From: Isoetes taiwanensis
Taxonomy: Eukaryota; Streptophyta; Lycopodiopsida; Isoetales; Isoetaceae
Direction of reading: 5' to 3'
NCBI GenBank assembly: GCA_021234155.1
Contig: JAJEKV010000190.1
Coordinates: forward strand, 1 to 64,000
Length of the DNA stretch: 64,000 bases
The notes beneath the pieces were generated by a model that was not told the origin of the DNA, ran no database searches, and was given only the letters and a program-made list of their open reading frames with translations. Made by a program: the position numbers and the translations under genes. Position 1 is the first letter of the stretch. Each line of letters begins with the position of its first letter. Positions 44,591-57,844 of the stretch are shown here, in pieces.

Positions 44591-46090
44591 CTGAGGAGAT
44601 TTTACACTTCCTCGGACGCTTGGACAAAGACATTAGCCGATGGCTACTTAATTAGACTCTTAGTTTACTTTTATGAGAGCAATAATCGAAAAATTGGCGC
44701 CGTGAGATCCGGATGGCACCGGAGGGAGATTCGATGGAGGAACATGCATTTGGTAGTTTCTTTTTATGTGCTCGTTGCATTCTCGCATGATTCTTGATCG
44801 CATTCATGATTCTTGCCGCATTTTTGCATGATTTTACATTTGGGGATCTTTGCTTGTTTACGGGTCAGGCATCGAATTCCTCCGATGCATTATGCTTTTT
44901 TCTCGAAGTCTTTCTAAGCAATATTCTCATTGTTGAATCGCTTTTTTTAAAAGGGGAAGTAACAGAGATTTTCTCATTTCTGAGGTCGGGCTTGAATCGC
45001 GACAAATCTTTGGTATTTTATCTATGAAGGAGCTGGAAAAATAGGGGCTAGCATGCCATTCCTAAAGAGGGAAAAAGGGGCATGCTCCATTCTAAGTAAA
45101 TAAAAGCTTTTGCCCTATTGCACCATAACCAGCTCTTGTATTCGCAATAACAAATGCGTCAAAGCTTTCTTGAATGGGCCTTTAGCCCATTGGTCCGCTT
45201 ATTTGAAGTCTCAAGCATCGAAATGTGCAATAGCAAGCATGCCATAGCAAAATCTTCTTTAAGATGAAAGAAAGCGTAAAAAGCTCATTTGTCGGATGCA
45301 TTGATTTATGTGAATGTTCGGGCAAGATCGGGTTGCTCTAGAAGCAGAAGTTTCGCAGAAAGTTTCACGATTTTTATCATCGATGATCTTTTGTGTTGTT
45401 GTCCAGAGAGCCGCCTCATGGTCCTGGATAACAAAGAAGACATGGGAAGGAATTTAATTGTACCGAATTTGTTAAGAAGTGCTTCAATAAGAAAAATTGA
45501 ATCACCGACACTGCTTATCATGATAAACAAAGCGTCAAGAATAGTAATCGGGTCTCTTTATCATGATAAACAAAGCCGGAAATCTCACATTACGGCTAAT
45601 AATTGAACCGCATCCAACGGCCATAATTAAAATCTCCGAGGAACTCACTTAAGAGACTATAACTTGAGATTCCGAATTTAGCTTCGATGGAGAAATCGCC
45701 ATCCTCGTCCCACAAGCAAATAAAGAATACATTTTCATTTGAATCATCACCAAAAAAATTATTGTCATTTCCGTAAAAATCATATCCATACCAAAATAAT
45801 TATTAATCGCTCCATACCCCTAAAACATTTTCATAATTTTACAAATATATATAGAAGTATTTTAAAAAAAAAAAAAAAAAGACCAAATGATGATTTGTTG
45901 TTGCTGTTGTCGTTATTTGTAAACACGTAATATCGACGCAGTGAATGCATTTTAGTCTCATGAGCTAGAGTAATGCTTTGCGAGAATCTTTGACTTTTAA
46001 TTGATACCACTAAGTGCCCATCAAATACCCACATAGGATCTCTAATGTCCATTATATGTTATTCATGAACTTGTCAATGTTTTTTTGATT
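44591..46090. other. Intergenic DNA with an LTR-element-like primer site
   Basis: AATTGGCGCCGTGAGATCCGG at about 44692-44712 resembles the TTGGCGCCGT..CCGG phrase that often follows the 5' LTR of plant Ty3 elements, but no LTR pair was found, so this is only a hint. A 17-base A run lies at 45864-45880. An inexact repeat of GCATGATTCTTG near 44785-44835 is also seen. The 105-codon frame at 45289-45606 has no recognised domain. Confidence 0.35.
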
Positions 46091-46657
46091 TTTGGGTTGC
46101 CCCTAGGGGGCAAACCCTCGCTTATGGGTATGTGGGCATATCCGTGTATATGTCGGCATATGCCCAAAGATATGCCGGGTGGACCGCTAAAAACCGGCTC
46201 TTTCCTCAGAAATGCTCTGGTCGCGATCTGTTGGTGGTCCAAAATTTCACGCCGCCAGATTCGAACCGCAAACCGGCATCCATTCTATAGGAGATCCGCA
46301 GCTTCACAAGATTTTCTATCGAGCCTATCCCTCCGAGCATTGTATGTATCTATCTTTCCGCCATAGCTGCCATTAATAACAAAAATAAAACCATCCCCCA
46401 TCTTTTAAAGATCCGATATTGCCAAAGAATATGATGCGCCTAGATGGTGCAAACGGAAGCAAGCAAAGATTTAATAGTCGGGTCCGATTTTGCATGGAAT
46501 CGCAAGTCGGTACATTTCAAGGCTTCAAGGTCGCCATGTATGTATTACAGTGCAATGGAAGCGATTCGCAATGGAAGCGATTTTAGTTGCCACAAAGCCG
46601 GAAAGGTAAGGTTTTTCCCCTCGTCCTAAATTTTGACTACAAGCAAGGCCCCTTTCA
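46091..46657. repeat. Second copy of the dispersed palindromic motif and flank
   Basis: GGTTGCCCCTAGGGGGCAAACC (46095-46116) is a near-palindrome that also heads 366-774 and occurs at 62454. As in the other copies, GTGGGCATAT-like sequence follows. From about 46150 no shared structure is visible. The LTR of the large element begins at 46658. Confidence 0.5.
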
Positions 46658-47077
46658 TGCTTGAACGTTCCCGATGGGAGCTTAAAAATTATATTGTCTC
46701 GATCCAAACACTCGATCCTTGTGCTTTCAGATTTGCCAATCCAAGACATCTAACCTACAACTATTCAAGTTCGACATAGTTGTAGGGATTTTGCCTCAAC
46801 TATCACCGAGCAAATGTAACTCGTGAATTTTGACCATCCTTTGACAACCTTACGTAAAAATAGGCCATATCTCATGATCTTCATCTAACAAGAATTAGCC
46901 TCTTGGAGAGCTATGCATGCAGCTTTTTTGAAATCCACAATTTACTTAGAAGATTATGTCCCGACAATCTCTTCACTTTCACTCAAGAATTGTTACAAAT
47001 GGCATGCCAGAGATGAGCCCAAAGCATTTCTTTGCTTGCTTTAAGTTTATCAGTAAAGGTTACTTTATCTCTTTTAG

Positions 47078-47202
47078 TGGTTGTATTGGCAAGCTGCATA
47101 CACTGACCCTAGAACAAAACTTCGTTATGTAAATGCTGAGTTTTTCAAAAGAATCAGAGCCCTCTCAGATGAACTTGTGCAAGGCTATTTATATCTTGAG
47201 AG
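47078..47202 (+). pseudogene. Captured exon of INO80C/IES6 (YL1_C domain), copy in left LTR
   Basis: The frame reads AAYTDPRTKLRYVNAEFFKR, then an IRALSDELVQGYL stretch. This is the YL1_C domain pattern (Y-x-D-P-x-T-x-L-R-Y, then F-K, then V-Q-x-Y-L) of the INO80 chromatin-remodelling subunit INO80C/IES6, which helps bind the Arp5 module. It is bounded by TTTTAG on the left and by AG/GTATTT on the right, so it looks like an intact exon taken with its introns. The first bases (TGGTT, then an extra few) suggest a small insertion relative to a normal exon. It is antisense to the element's own transcription. Identification is from motif memory; another YL1_C protein is possible but fits less well. 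Confidence 0.65.
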
Positions 47203-49254
47203 GTATTTTAATAGAACTCAGAGCAACCTTAGCATTTACAATGTTCTAAGTTTGTTTGAACACTATTTAAAAAATTATTTTGTTCTCATTCAATACCAGT
47301 TAATTGGAAGCATTTGACAACATGTTCGTAGCTGCAGATTGTTTTTCTTAACGTGAATAACAAGTTCCAAATCTGAAACAGCTTTCTGAATCCTTTTGCA
47401 AGTATCCTTCCGGTTTGAAATGGTTTTAACATGAATTGCTTTTTGGAAAATAGAGGCATAACTTCATTCCTTGAGAAGTAAGGCCATGCCAGAGTTGTGA
47501 CTAACAATTACATTCTCAAAATGCTCGCTTCTTTCACGGGCGCCGAGACACCGAGGAGACGCTCTAGAGCGTAACAATAAAAAAAGTACCCGTGTATGTT
47601 CCCATGGAGTCGTGGTTACATGGATTACTTCTCCTATGATCGATTAGTTCTGTACTAAACCGATAGACTAGGAAACATTCATATAATTCATGTCCATATC
47701 TCCATTCTGGTTTTAATTACACTCATAATATCGCATTTATTCTAACTCATGGGAACCGGTATGTTCCTATCGTGTATGTCCCAGAATGCATAAATCATAA
47801 TATCGCATTTCATTCTAACCGCTATTTCAGTTCGCCATCGATTTCTTTTCCTATTATTTCGCTTAAGGGGATGTGACGCCCCCTACTGCATACCTGATTG
47901 CCCTCACCGTGATACAAACAGGAGTTCATCCCCATACCAGCTCCATGCTAATACAGGGCCTCCACATGACACCGCAACCGCGGACGGGTTCCAAAGGAGA
48001 AGAAGTGGAAGGGTCATTGCACCCCGCCTCCCTCGGGCCTACCTAGCCGCGAAGCGTAAACATACATGTCAAGAGCACATACATCAACATCATATGACCA
48101 TCAATGGCGGATGGTCCTCCACATATCCGCATAGACAAAGACCAAAGACATCACATAGGGAATCCTACCCAAGGCTCGAGACTCAAAGGGATGACCGACG
48201 GCTTGGGTCTCCCGGAGAGTTCATTGCGCATGCAATTCATGGCAATGGATTTGGCCGGCATATGAACATGGCTTAGGGTTGTCCACTCCATCCGCCCCTC
48301 CCCTGTGCACACTTTGCGCAGTAGGCTGAAAAGTGTTGGGACTGATCAGAGTTCACGGATACATAGCCAAGAGGGCTATTCCCGGGTTTCATCTCCCCAG
48401 CCCGATGGGGGCAGGTAGGGATCTCTCCCTCCGTGATCTACATGCCGACCTCAAGGTGACTAGAGGGCCACCGCCTGTATTCGACTTGAACTCAATGGAA
48501 GGTCATATCCACCACCTCACGAGTGTCGAGCCCATGCCTTGCCCACACGCTAGCTGGCAAGCCATTGACCTAGTCACAATGATCCCCCCAGAGCACTAAC
48601 ACACCATAGGGATCGCTCAAGAGTCGAACACCTAACCTCCTTATAAGCCGGGCCCGCCCCTTCACCCACAACCGTGTGTGGGCTCTTGTGCACAAAGCCG
48701 CATCTATAGTGTGCTAGAGAGGCTAATCTAGGAGCATCTACTACCAAGCTTTAGGTCTCTACCCCCTTCCCAATACAAGGAGTTCACAGAGATACATCAT
48801 CCATATACATCACGTAAGAACTAAAGAACAAGATCTAATCTATATCATAGAGTTAGGTTCTTTAGTTAGAATCGCTATCTAGAGTTCTAGAGGGCTGCTA
48901 TGGGCAATTTAAGAGGCTAAACCTACCGATTCGATGGCTGAAATGGGGTTTAGACTACTAAATTGCCTAAATACCCCCATCCTTGAGTTCCTCCTCCTGA
49001 CTAACTCACCCATCCCATGAAATGCTCAATCAAGGAAAACTAATGATGCAGCTCTCTCTGCATGACAGAGTTCGGGAGGCTGTTTTGGCTCTTGAGGCAG
49101 CCCAAAAACAGGCTCTAAAACCCTAGAAACGAAAAATGGGCAAGTTAGGGTTCTCCTACTTAAATAGACAAGGGGTGGTTAGGGTTTCCACCATCCCCTT
49201 TAGGCATGTGGGATAATTGGGGAAAGGGCCCACTTGCCTTTAAGGGCTAGGTGG

Positions 49255-49450
49255 CCAAATGTGCCCACATGGAAATGTGTGCACCCAAATGTGCTCACAT
49301 GGAAATGTGTGCACATTAATGAATGTGTACATTGGAAAATGTGCACATTAATTGCACCTATGGGTATGGCCCACTTGGCATCAAGTGGCCACATGGAAAT
49401 GTGTGCCCACATTAATGTGTACATTGGAAAATGTGCACATTAATACTAAT
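49255..49450. repeat. ACATGGAAATGTG / AAATGTGCACATT short-repeat cluster in left LTR
   Basis: CACATGGAAATGTGTGC occurs three times (with CCC insertions) and TGTACATTGGAAAATGTGCA twice in about 180 bases. Many of the words are near-palindromic. The same cluster lies at about 60005-60195 in the right LTR. Confidence 0.8.
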
Positions 49451-49592
49451 GCACATTCTAGCAAGTTGCCCCCCTGTGGGCTACCCACTTGGCTACACGC
49501 TACGCATTATCGCCACGGGTGGCGGGTACGCCGACGGACGCGGCAAGATAATATACGCCCCGGAGCGTGATAATCGTGGCCGGAACGCCACA

Positions 49593-49605
49593 TTCTCCCC
49601 ACCTT
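49593..49605 (-). other. Polypurine tract of the giant element
   Basis: On the minus strand AAGGTGGGGAGAA abuts the TG of the LTR. A second AAGGTGGGGAGAA-like phrase (plus strand TTCTCCCCACCTTGAA at about 49633-49648) lies 40 bases inward, so the tract is doubled. Confidence 0.8.
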
Positions 49606-52285
49606 GAAATGATGTCGTCCGCAAAGATCGTGGTTCTCCCCACCTTGAATCTTCCTAACCCGCAATCAACCCGATGCATAATGATATACTACTATAATAC
49701 TTACACATTTATTACGATTACCTTAAGATAATATTTTTAAATCATTATTACGCCATTACATTATCAAATAAGTTGTCAATTCAGAATTCTACTAAAAAAT
49801 AAGGTACTTATTAGTTTCTATTATCACAACATTTAGTTTATCACAATTTAACACTTTCATATACAATTATTATTTAAGGTACTTTTCATTCCTTGCAACA
49901 CATTCCAACAAAATTTGTGTTGCGTGTCTTCGCACCTTAAAATCCTCGCATTAATTTTACAATATCTATAATTACATACTTACTATCTTAATTATTAGAA
50001 TTACTCTAAGGTAATGTTTAAGACATTACTATTTCAAGTATCCTATTAACTTATCACATCATAACTTAATCCACGCAAGGTAATTATTAACCTTACTTAA
50101 TACAACATTTAAGTTTATCAAAGTTTATCAATTTCATACAAAATTTACACTTCTAAGGTACCCTTCATCCCTTGCAACACATTATAACAAAATTTGTGTT
50201 GTAAGCCTTCAGAGTTCGACCTCCTTGCCCCTCCTGAGCTTTATTGGCCTCAGCCGACACTACCTATTATTAATTATTACAAAAATTTTGGTTATATGGT
50301 GACCACCCCACCTATCTACATGGATGCATGGCTAATCTCCTGCAGAGGGAAGAGGGTGGATCTTCCATTATGGTCGTGGGAGACAGCCGCCTATATGCCT
50401 ATATGTCGCCATGCCTACACCTCTAGTTGCTCAAATGGAGGATATCCTTCCCGCTGGGGGGCGGAAGGATAGATTCCTCCTATCAAAGCATATATGGGGC
50501 TAAAGGTGCCTTTCCTATCAATGCATTCCTTAATGACCTCCTTTCTTCGAGGTCGCCTACTCCGTGGGACGTAAGTAGACTTTCTAATCTACCTTCCACT
50601 GCCCAAAGTGAAACGCGGTCCATGCCTACATTGACATTACACCACGCCCTAGAGATCACCGTAGTGGTCTCATCATCGGTAATAACGCATGCAATCCATA
50701 CCAAGCATAGGTTGCATGCGCAGATTAATCTTAACTACACATGAAACTAATCTAAACACAAATCGACATGCCTGAGCCAATTTTTTTTTTTTTTTTTTTT
50801 TTTTGGCGCCTTTAATGAATGTGATTAACATAATTACCCTAAGGTAATATTTATGAATTAACATTATCATAGTATCGGATACATTACTTCCGATAGTACA
50901 ATTATATTTACTCTAAGCTTTGCAATATTTAACGACTTTTAGATCGCGATTATTTAAACAATAACCCTGATTTAGACCTATTGTATTATAGACAGGGTTT
51001 TAATTATCATACACAAGAATTAGATGTGCTTCTTATTCTCTTCCTTGGGTCCTGCATTACCCTTGGAAGTATATCCCTAAGATGCACTTAAGTATATCCG
51101 AATTCTATTTTCTATTTATATTTATAAGGACCTATAGCTATCCTTGAAGGAATTGCATCCTTGCATAAGGATTAATTAACATGCTACTTCACATTATCGC
51201 TGTTATTTAACTTATTTCCCATGATACATATACGCATAACAATTTCTATGCGCTATTAGGGTCTATATTTAACTTATCAATAAGACACATTAAGGCTTAT
51301 AATACATGCATACCTTACCTAAGGCTAAAACGCATCCACTCATTGAGCCAAGGCCGTCAGTAGTTTGAGGTGACTTGGTCGCTCATTGCTCCCATAGTTT
51401 TGCTCCACTTCGCTGGTGTAGTTCACTACTACGCCGGGCCTCGCACGCTGAAGGCCTCCCCGAAGCTATCTATCTATCTATCTTACGCCTCTATTCGCTT
51501 TGGCCATTGCCGAGTGAACTCTATTCTACGGGCCAATTCTCGGTGCAAGTATCGCTCAATCATAAGATTGAGCCCTCCCACTTTCTTTCAAAAGAAAATG
51601 GTCCCAAGATTACTTCAATGACATTGCACACAACGCCATATCTATTCTCTCCCCTTAAGAGGTTATACGCTTCTTTACTTAGCTTATTAAGTTACTAGCC
51701 TTAGCTAACATATATAACCATCTAAGATGGATGCACATATTATGTTATCATTTATTTCAATATAATTATGGGTTATCTACTTAGTTAGAACGATTCTAAA
51801 CCACAAGGTTTTGTCATGACGACAATTCCTTTTGTCTCAAAAAGACTATTTGATTACTATAATTTTATTTTAGATGTACCTTGCATGTACTATTATTTTA
51901 TTATTCTAGAGATTCCCCTTTCTTAATTATTTAAACTCTTGAATATTCCTACCAATCGAATTGATGTCATCGTAACAAGTTGGCCTGACTTGTTAGATTA
52001 CTTTTTTTTTTCTCTTGATTTTATTCTTTGGAGATACTAGATTTATACATGGTCAACAATTATCCTAGTAGTGATTCCTTCTTAGCGAGGAGATCAATCT
52101 CACCAAGTGGTTTCAATACGCTGGATGTCTGTACACAATCGTATAATTTTAGTTACTCCTATGCCTCCTTCCCAATTGGGCAATCCTTTCAACGAGAATA
52201 TCCGAATTGCCTTCTATCCCAATATGGATGTTACCATCCATACATTTAACCTACTAGGCCCCATGGCCTTAGATCTTTGAGCTTG
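49606..52285. other. AT-rich interior of the giant element
   Basis: Mostly non-coding, with runs such as T24 at 50781-50804 and TATC units near 51469-51482. AACACATT(C/A)(C/T)AACAAAATTTGTGTTG occurs twice (about 49900 and 50180), within a longer direct duplication (roughly 49680-49920 and 49960-50200). A minus-strand frame at 50704-50483 (VWIACVITDDETTTVISRAW) is protein-like but unassigned. Confidence 0.5.
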
Positions 52286-52289
52286 CTAG

Positions 52290-55200
52290 AAGCTCATCCG
52301 CCGCCAAGGCTTGAAGGAGCAAGGTAACGCTTCTTCCGAAGTCGCCGATACTTCAGCCTCCTTGACAAAGGGCTCCTCTTGATGTAGAGGTTGACTTTGT
52401 TCGCTAGAAGCCTCTTATTGCCGGTGGCTTGATGGTGTAGTTGATCATTTGAATCTTGCATGCCGCTTTTCAAATGCCCGAAGTGGCGCCGTTGAAAGAG
52501 ATCTTTCATCTTGAACTCTTTGTCTTGGCAAAAAAAGGATGACTCTCAGATCCGATATTGTTTCTTCGACTCCATCGATGTCTCATACGCCGAGTCCTCT
52601 TGTCGCTATCGTGTTGCCCAAAGAGTGTTGACGATGTTGATTGCTTCACCCCGCAACTTGCATGACATCTCTTCCTTTGATGTGTTACGCCATGGGAGGG
52701 AAGAAATAACAAGGGAACTATACATGCACAACATATAGCTTACATAATTACAATTACTACTAGAGCTATTAGGTCTCCCTTTGTGCCTCCCTTCGAAGTT
52801 GGACACCTACTCCTTGGCAATGTCATCTGTGTTCCTCCCTGCAATGGTGTTGACGATCTATATCCTCCTATTTGTACGCCTCCGGCTCGCATCTCGGGTA
52901 ACTTGTTGATATACTTGGGCCCTCCGATGTTTGTCGGCTATGGCACAACCGCTTTGCATCACATTCTAACTAAGGTGTGCTTGTCGCTGATGCTTCGACA
53001 TTTCAGTCCGCTTTTGATCCCGTTTCGCAATAATTGTTCCCCTTCATGATACTTTGAAGCTATTTGAAGGCGCCTCTTGAGGTCAAAAGCGCATTCCTTT
53101 GGCTATACTCCTCCGAGTTGTTCTCTTCTCGCAGCTTGTTCTTTGAATCGCTCATCCTTGTTCACCAAGTTGCATGCAAGGTCACAGGTAAGTCATCGCT
53201 CGCCTCACCTAGTTGGTTCTCCATCGAAGCCTCCAAACTTCTTCGCTTGATCCCCTCGATCACATGGCTTGACGCTGTCACGCCCCACGCTATGCCGCCG
53301 CCTTTTGTCTTGAGGTACCCTCCGTGACTTTGATTGTGCTCGCCGGGCTTTGATCCTCCCTTGCCTCCGAAGCTCGTGGAAGAAGTCGGTTGCTAGCACT
53401 TCTCCATCTTTCAGTTCCCTCGACCTTTGTCCTTCTATGCATTTCGTCTCTTTGGCAAGTAAGGCATCATGACTCTCCTCCCCGATGGTCTGCTTGTTCG
53501 GATGATGGATCCTTATCTCTCGCGCAGCCTTGACCCTTTGCGCTGAAGAAGTACCGCTTTAGATATACTCTTGTCGCTGAATAGCCCGGCTATTATCTTG
53601 AACTCTCTTTTCGCCAAGGTGCTTCAGTTGCTATCCTTGTCGCATAGGCGTCGAATGCTTCTACCTTGGGCGCTTGACGCCACACATGTCGAGATATGGT
53701 CTTCTTCTTCTTCTAATTATCGTAGGAGTACCCGACGGCCATCACCTAGTTGTTGGGGGCATATCTCCTCGTCGCGGTGCCTTTCGTAAGTGCATCTCCA
53801 TCTAATACACGGTCATAGCACATCCCCCTATATTACCACAAGTTGGAATTATGGTCGCCGAGATGTTGCCTTCTTAGTTGGCTCGCTGATGCTCGGGGTG
53901 TTCCTCCTTCCATTGTTGAGGCCACTCATGTCATAAGTTCGCCAAGTGCCGCCAATCGCTACAAGAGGTAGTGTTGCGCCGACGATGTCCCGTGCCGCTG
54001 ATGATCTTGACATGATCGGTGTTGTCTCTTATTCTAACATTGGGTGGCCGAAAGCGCCTTCCGCTTGAGGGCATTTCCCAAGTGTTTGGAGTCGGCGTTT
54101 GCTTGGCCTCTAGTCGCTTTCTCCCTCGAAGTTGCTCTTCCAATTTGATCTTGGGCTATAGTTGTGCTTCCTTGCTTCCTCCCTTGGTAGTCGGCGAAGG
54201 AGCTTCCCCGATCTAAGCGCTTAAACTGAAAACATGACTCTAAACTCATGTTTCTCCACTATATATGTGGACACCCTAGATATACAATAGACATATACGA
54301 TTTACATTGGGATTTTAATTCATCCACTTTTGCAAAACAACTACGAAGATCTACCTAATTATTTATACTCCTTTAGGTTTCCTTCCTCGATCGCGCTTTG
54401 ATCCTTCGGTTTTGCCGCATCTTCTTCGCTCGCTGACTCCGGATTCCTTTGAGATGCCGCTACTATTGTTGAGCTTTTATGTTCGATCCGAGCTGATCAC
54501 CCTCAAGTTGCGAAGAGTGTTCGCCGATGTGATCCCTTGAAAAAGATGCTCCTCCTTGTTGTGTATGTTCGTCGCGAGGAATGCGGAACCGCCACGCCCC
54601 TACATGCGGTGTGTTGCTGCAAGATTGCTGATTGGCGTGCCATTGATCGAAGCTTGAGTAGGGTCACCGGCCGCTGTTGCACGGGCATTCTTGAATGTCT
54701 TCAAGCTCGAGATCGTGGGTCGGTAGGGCGTGCATTGTCAATCCCCCGCAGTTGAATTTCTCCGAAAGCGACTCCGCTGCTTGGGCTTTGCTTCATTCCG
54801 AGGTGGCTCTCCCCGTGGCTCGGAAGTGTGGTCATCTCCATTGCCCTATCATAGCTCCTTCTGGTCGCCTTTGCGGATTTGTACCGCCGCCGGGTAGGGT
54901 CGCTCTCCTCCGCCCTTTGGGTCCTAAACCATTCGAAGTCTCGACTCCTTTGGCCGACGTAGTAAAGCCGCCCTTCCTTTGGTTTCTAGGTGTTCCCGGT
55001 CCCAATTCCTGCTTGAGCGTAATATTCTCCTCCTTGGTCTTGCCCCTAGTGCCGACATGTGCCTTCGAAGCCGGAAATGTTCCTTGATATGCCTCTCCTC
55101 CCTCTCATGGTCTCCTACCTTTTTGGAACCGATGAAAGTTCTCCGCTGGTGCAAGGGAGCCGGAGGCTCATCTTGGTCAGCCTTTTAGGTGCTTTGTGGT

Positions 55201-55710
55201 TGCCTAGCTTGGTTACTCCTTTTGTTGACGCGGCGCTTTGAGCTGCCGGGCCGCAAGGTCGCGGTGATCTTCCTCCGGGTTATATATACTCCCCGTCGCC
55301 ATGAGTTGTCTCCTCGACGGAAGATTATGCCCCTCTCGCCCTAGCTCGGATGCTAACGCCACATCGATGCCTAACATCTTCCCTCGCACTGTATTTTGTT
55401 GTCTCGCTGCTTCTTCCATTTGAAACTCATGTGCGCCGAAGTTGGTGAAGGCGCTGAGATCCTCTTTCCGATGTGAGCTCGTGGACGGGTAGCCGGGAGG
55501 TTGACATCTAGAACATTCTTGGTGCCGCTGGTTACCAATATTCTTCCCATTTGATGGAGATTGATGATAGGCTCGGTGGTGTCCTGTTCTACTCGCTTGT
55601 CTTGCTGAGGTGTTTGTCGCTGTGCTTCCCCCTCTTGGGTCCGCTTTTTCGGCCTCCTCTCCTTATCCGCTTTGTGCATTGGCCGGGACCTTGATGTCTT
55701 CAAGAAGTTG
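52290..55710 (-). pseudogene. Charged gag-like coding region of the giant element, broken
   Basis: On the minus strand, successive short frames are rich in Arg, Lys, Glu and Gln. Examples are MHKADKERRPKKRTQEGEAQ (55703-55371), NPEEDHRDLAARQLKAPRQQ (55419-55213), MEEQLRGRKRLEAKQTPTPN (54143-53931) and HELRRQGRIKARRAQSKSRR (53399-53205). GC content is raised relative to the flanks and the plus strand gives mirror frames rich in Ser, Leu and Pro. This is the pattern of one long protein broken by many small indels. In position (after the 5' LTR, before the polypurine tract) it corresponds to gag. No CCHC knuckle or catalytic motif is seen. Coiled-coil structure is likely for the EEQLRGRKR segment. 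Confidence 0.45.
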
Positions 55711-57428
55711 CGCCTTTAGCTCGCCCTCAGGGCTCCGCCCCGCCCTTCAAAGCAACGCCGTATCCTAGAGTCTAAGAGTCTACTTGAAGGGCTCTCCTAC
55801 AATATTCGGGCTCTATAAGCAAGCAAGATGGCTCGAGCGAGCGCATTACTAGAGACATATCTATAATCTACAAGTCTATGGACATTAGGACGGTGGTATG
55901 GCATGACATGAGGGTTGTTTTGCAAAGCCCTCATGGTGTTGAGGTATACTCTAAGGTCCCAGCAAAGTTGGTTTGGGGGGTCCACCCTACACATGGAATG
56001 ACTTGGGCAGCTCTAGGCTCTAGCTCCTTTCTAGGTATCCCGCAATAGGGAGGTCAATGTGGCTATATAAGTCAAACTCTATTAGAAGGACACAGTAATT
56101 AGGTCAAGGTTTATGCCTTTGGCTCGAGCAGAGGTGGTCTACCAACAGCTTGGACTTGGGTTGCTATGCTAAGGTCTAGATGACTATAACAAAAGGGTGT
56201 TCCCGAGCACTTCTACCTAGGAGTAAGGCATCAGCTTCGTTGGCCGAGAGCAAGACTTGCGAGCTACTAATGGGGTATGCTTCTATCTACAAACAAACTA
56301 CAGCTTTGGGAAAGCAATTCAAGGGTTTGAGCAATTTTGGTCATTTTGAGATGGGGTTTGACATTTCTATCCTAATTTGAGGTCATAAATGGATTCTAGG
56401 CTGTCTAACGGTCCTAACGCAACAAATTTCTCGCGATTTGGAGCTCAGAGTTCTGCTATGGAGGTTCGTATTTGAGGTTCACGCTGCTCGCACCCCATTT
56501 TGAGAATGTAGAAATCAGCCTCGGCGCCGACGGTGAGACATGGGTCCCAATTGGGCTAGGCTTACTCAATTTAAGTGATCTAAGGTGTAATTCCACTAAA
56601 CTCATCGAAGTTAAGCGTAATTGACCCCTTATTTGGTCGATTTTTGGAGCTGTTTTGGGCATTTTTAGCATGGTTCATCGCTGTTCTCCATTCCTAAAAT
56701 CTAGAAATCTGGCCCCGGCGCCGACGCAGAGACATCGCCTCAATTTTGCTCAAAAGCTCCAATTTGACTAAAACAAAAGCTAGAATTCTATAACTTAACT
56801 TAATTAAGTAACTTTATACAGCTTATAATTTACTCTAAAACACGCTGTATTAAACAAATTTTATCATTTACTTAAATTAATAAGGTTCTCCTTTGATATG
56901 ATTGGTAAGTGCATATCTTTCTTTCATTAGAGTTACCCCTTTGGTGTGTACTGTAAGGGCCGTTGAGTCTTCAAAATGTTGGACCAGCCTTCGCCTCGCT
57001 TGACCCCCTCGGCCTCCCCGCCTCGCTCTCGCCTCTCCTCTTTTTTGTTTCCTTCAAATTCTCCTTGGCCTCCTCGGCTGCTTCGCTTCTTTGTCGAGGG
57101 AGTCGAGTGGTCTCGCTTTGGTGCGCGCCATGTCGACGGAGGCTTGGTGTCTATCAGATGATGACTCTATCTAGCTTAAGGGTCTTGGTTCTAAGTCTAA
57201 GGCTTGGCCATTAATATTATCTAACATTATTACAGCTTAAATCTAATTAAGGATTATAATTCAAACACAAACGATGCCCGCCTGGCTGGCAAGGGGGGGT
57301 TTTGGGGGGTTCAACCCTGTGGGTGGGAGGTTCAATTCCCGCTACTGTGGGAATTCTTTTAAGATGAGGTTTAAATAGATTAGAAAGCTAATCTAGCTAA
57401 TTCCTAGGCTGAAATTCGAATCTAGCAA
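55711..57428. other. Leader of the giant element, with a tRNA T-arm-like segment
   Basis: In element orientation this is the untranslated leader between the 5' LTR and the gag-like block. At about 57295-57350 the plus strand carries GGGGGTTCAACCCTG and GGGAGGTTCAATTCCCGC, both shaped like a T stem-loop (GGTTCAA). No complete cloverleaf can be drawn. Confidence 0.35.
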
Positions 57429-57844
57429 TGCTTGAACGTTCCCGATGGGAGCTTAAAAATTATATTGTCTGATCCAAACACTCAGATCCTTGTGCTTTCA
57501 GATTTGCCAATCCAAGACATCTAACCTACAACTATTCAAGTGCGACATAGTTGTAGGGATTTTGCCTCAACTATCACTGGAGCAACAGAACTCGTGAATT
57601 TTGACCATCCTTTGACAACCTTACAGAAAATAGGCCATATCTCATGATCTTCATCTAACAAGAATTAGCCTCTTGAGAGCTATGCATGCGAAGCTTTTGA
57701 AATCCACAATTTACGGTGAAGATTATGTCCGACAATCTCTTCACTTTCACTCAAGAATTGTTACAAATGGCATGCCGAGATGAGCCCAAAGCATTTCTTT
57801 GCTTGCTTTAAGTTTATCAGTAAAGGTTACTTTATCTCTTTTAG

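Larger units (their letters stand above)
46658..49592 (-). repeat. LTR of the giant element, left copy (3' LTR in element orientation)
   Basis: It is colinear with 57429-60333 over the whole length. Differences are many but small and cluster at CAG/CTG. It contains the INO80C-like exon (47078-47202), a GATGTGACGCCCC phrase near 47870 and an ACATGGAAATGTG repeat near its right end. Confidence 0.85.

Noticed and set aside
44692-44712. Ty3 primer-binding site defining another LTR element
   Set aside because: The phrase fits, but no matching LTR pair was found around it, so no element was called.
54695-55087. 130-codon plus-strand frame
   Set aside because: It is antisense to the charged gag-like block of the large element and has no domain of its own.
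57290-57355. tRNA gene
   Set aside because: Only T-arm-like pieces are present; no acceptor stem or anticodon arm can be paired.
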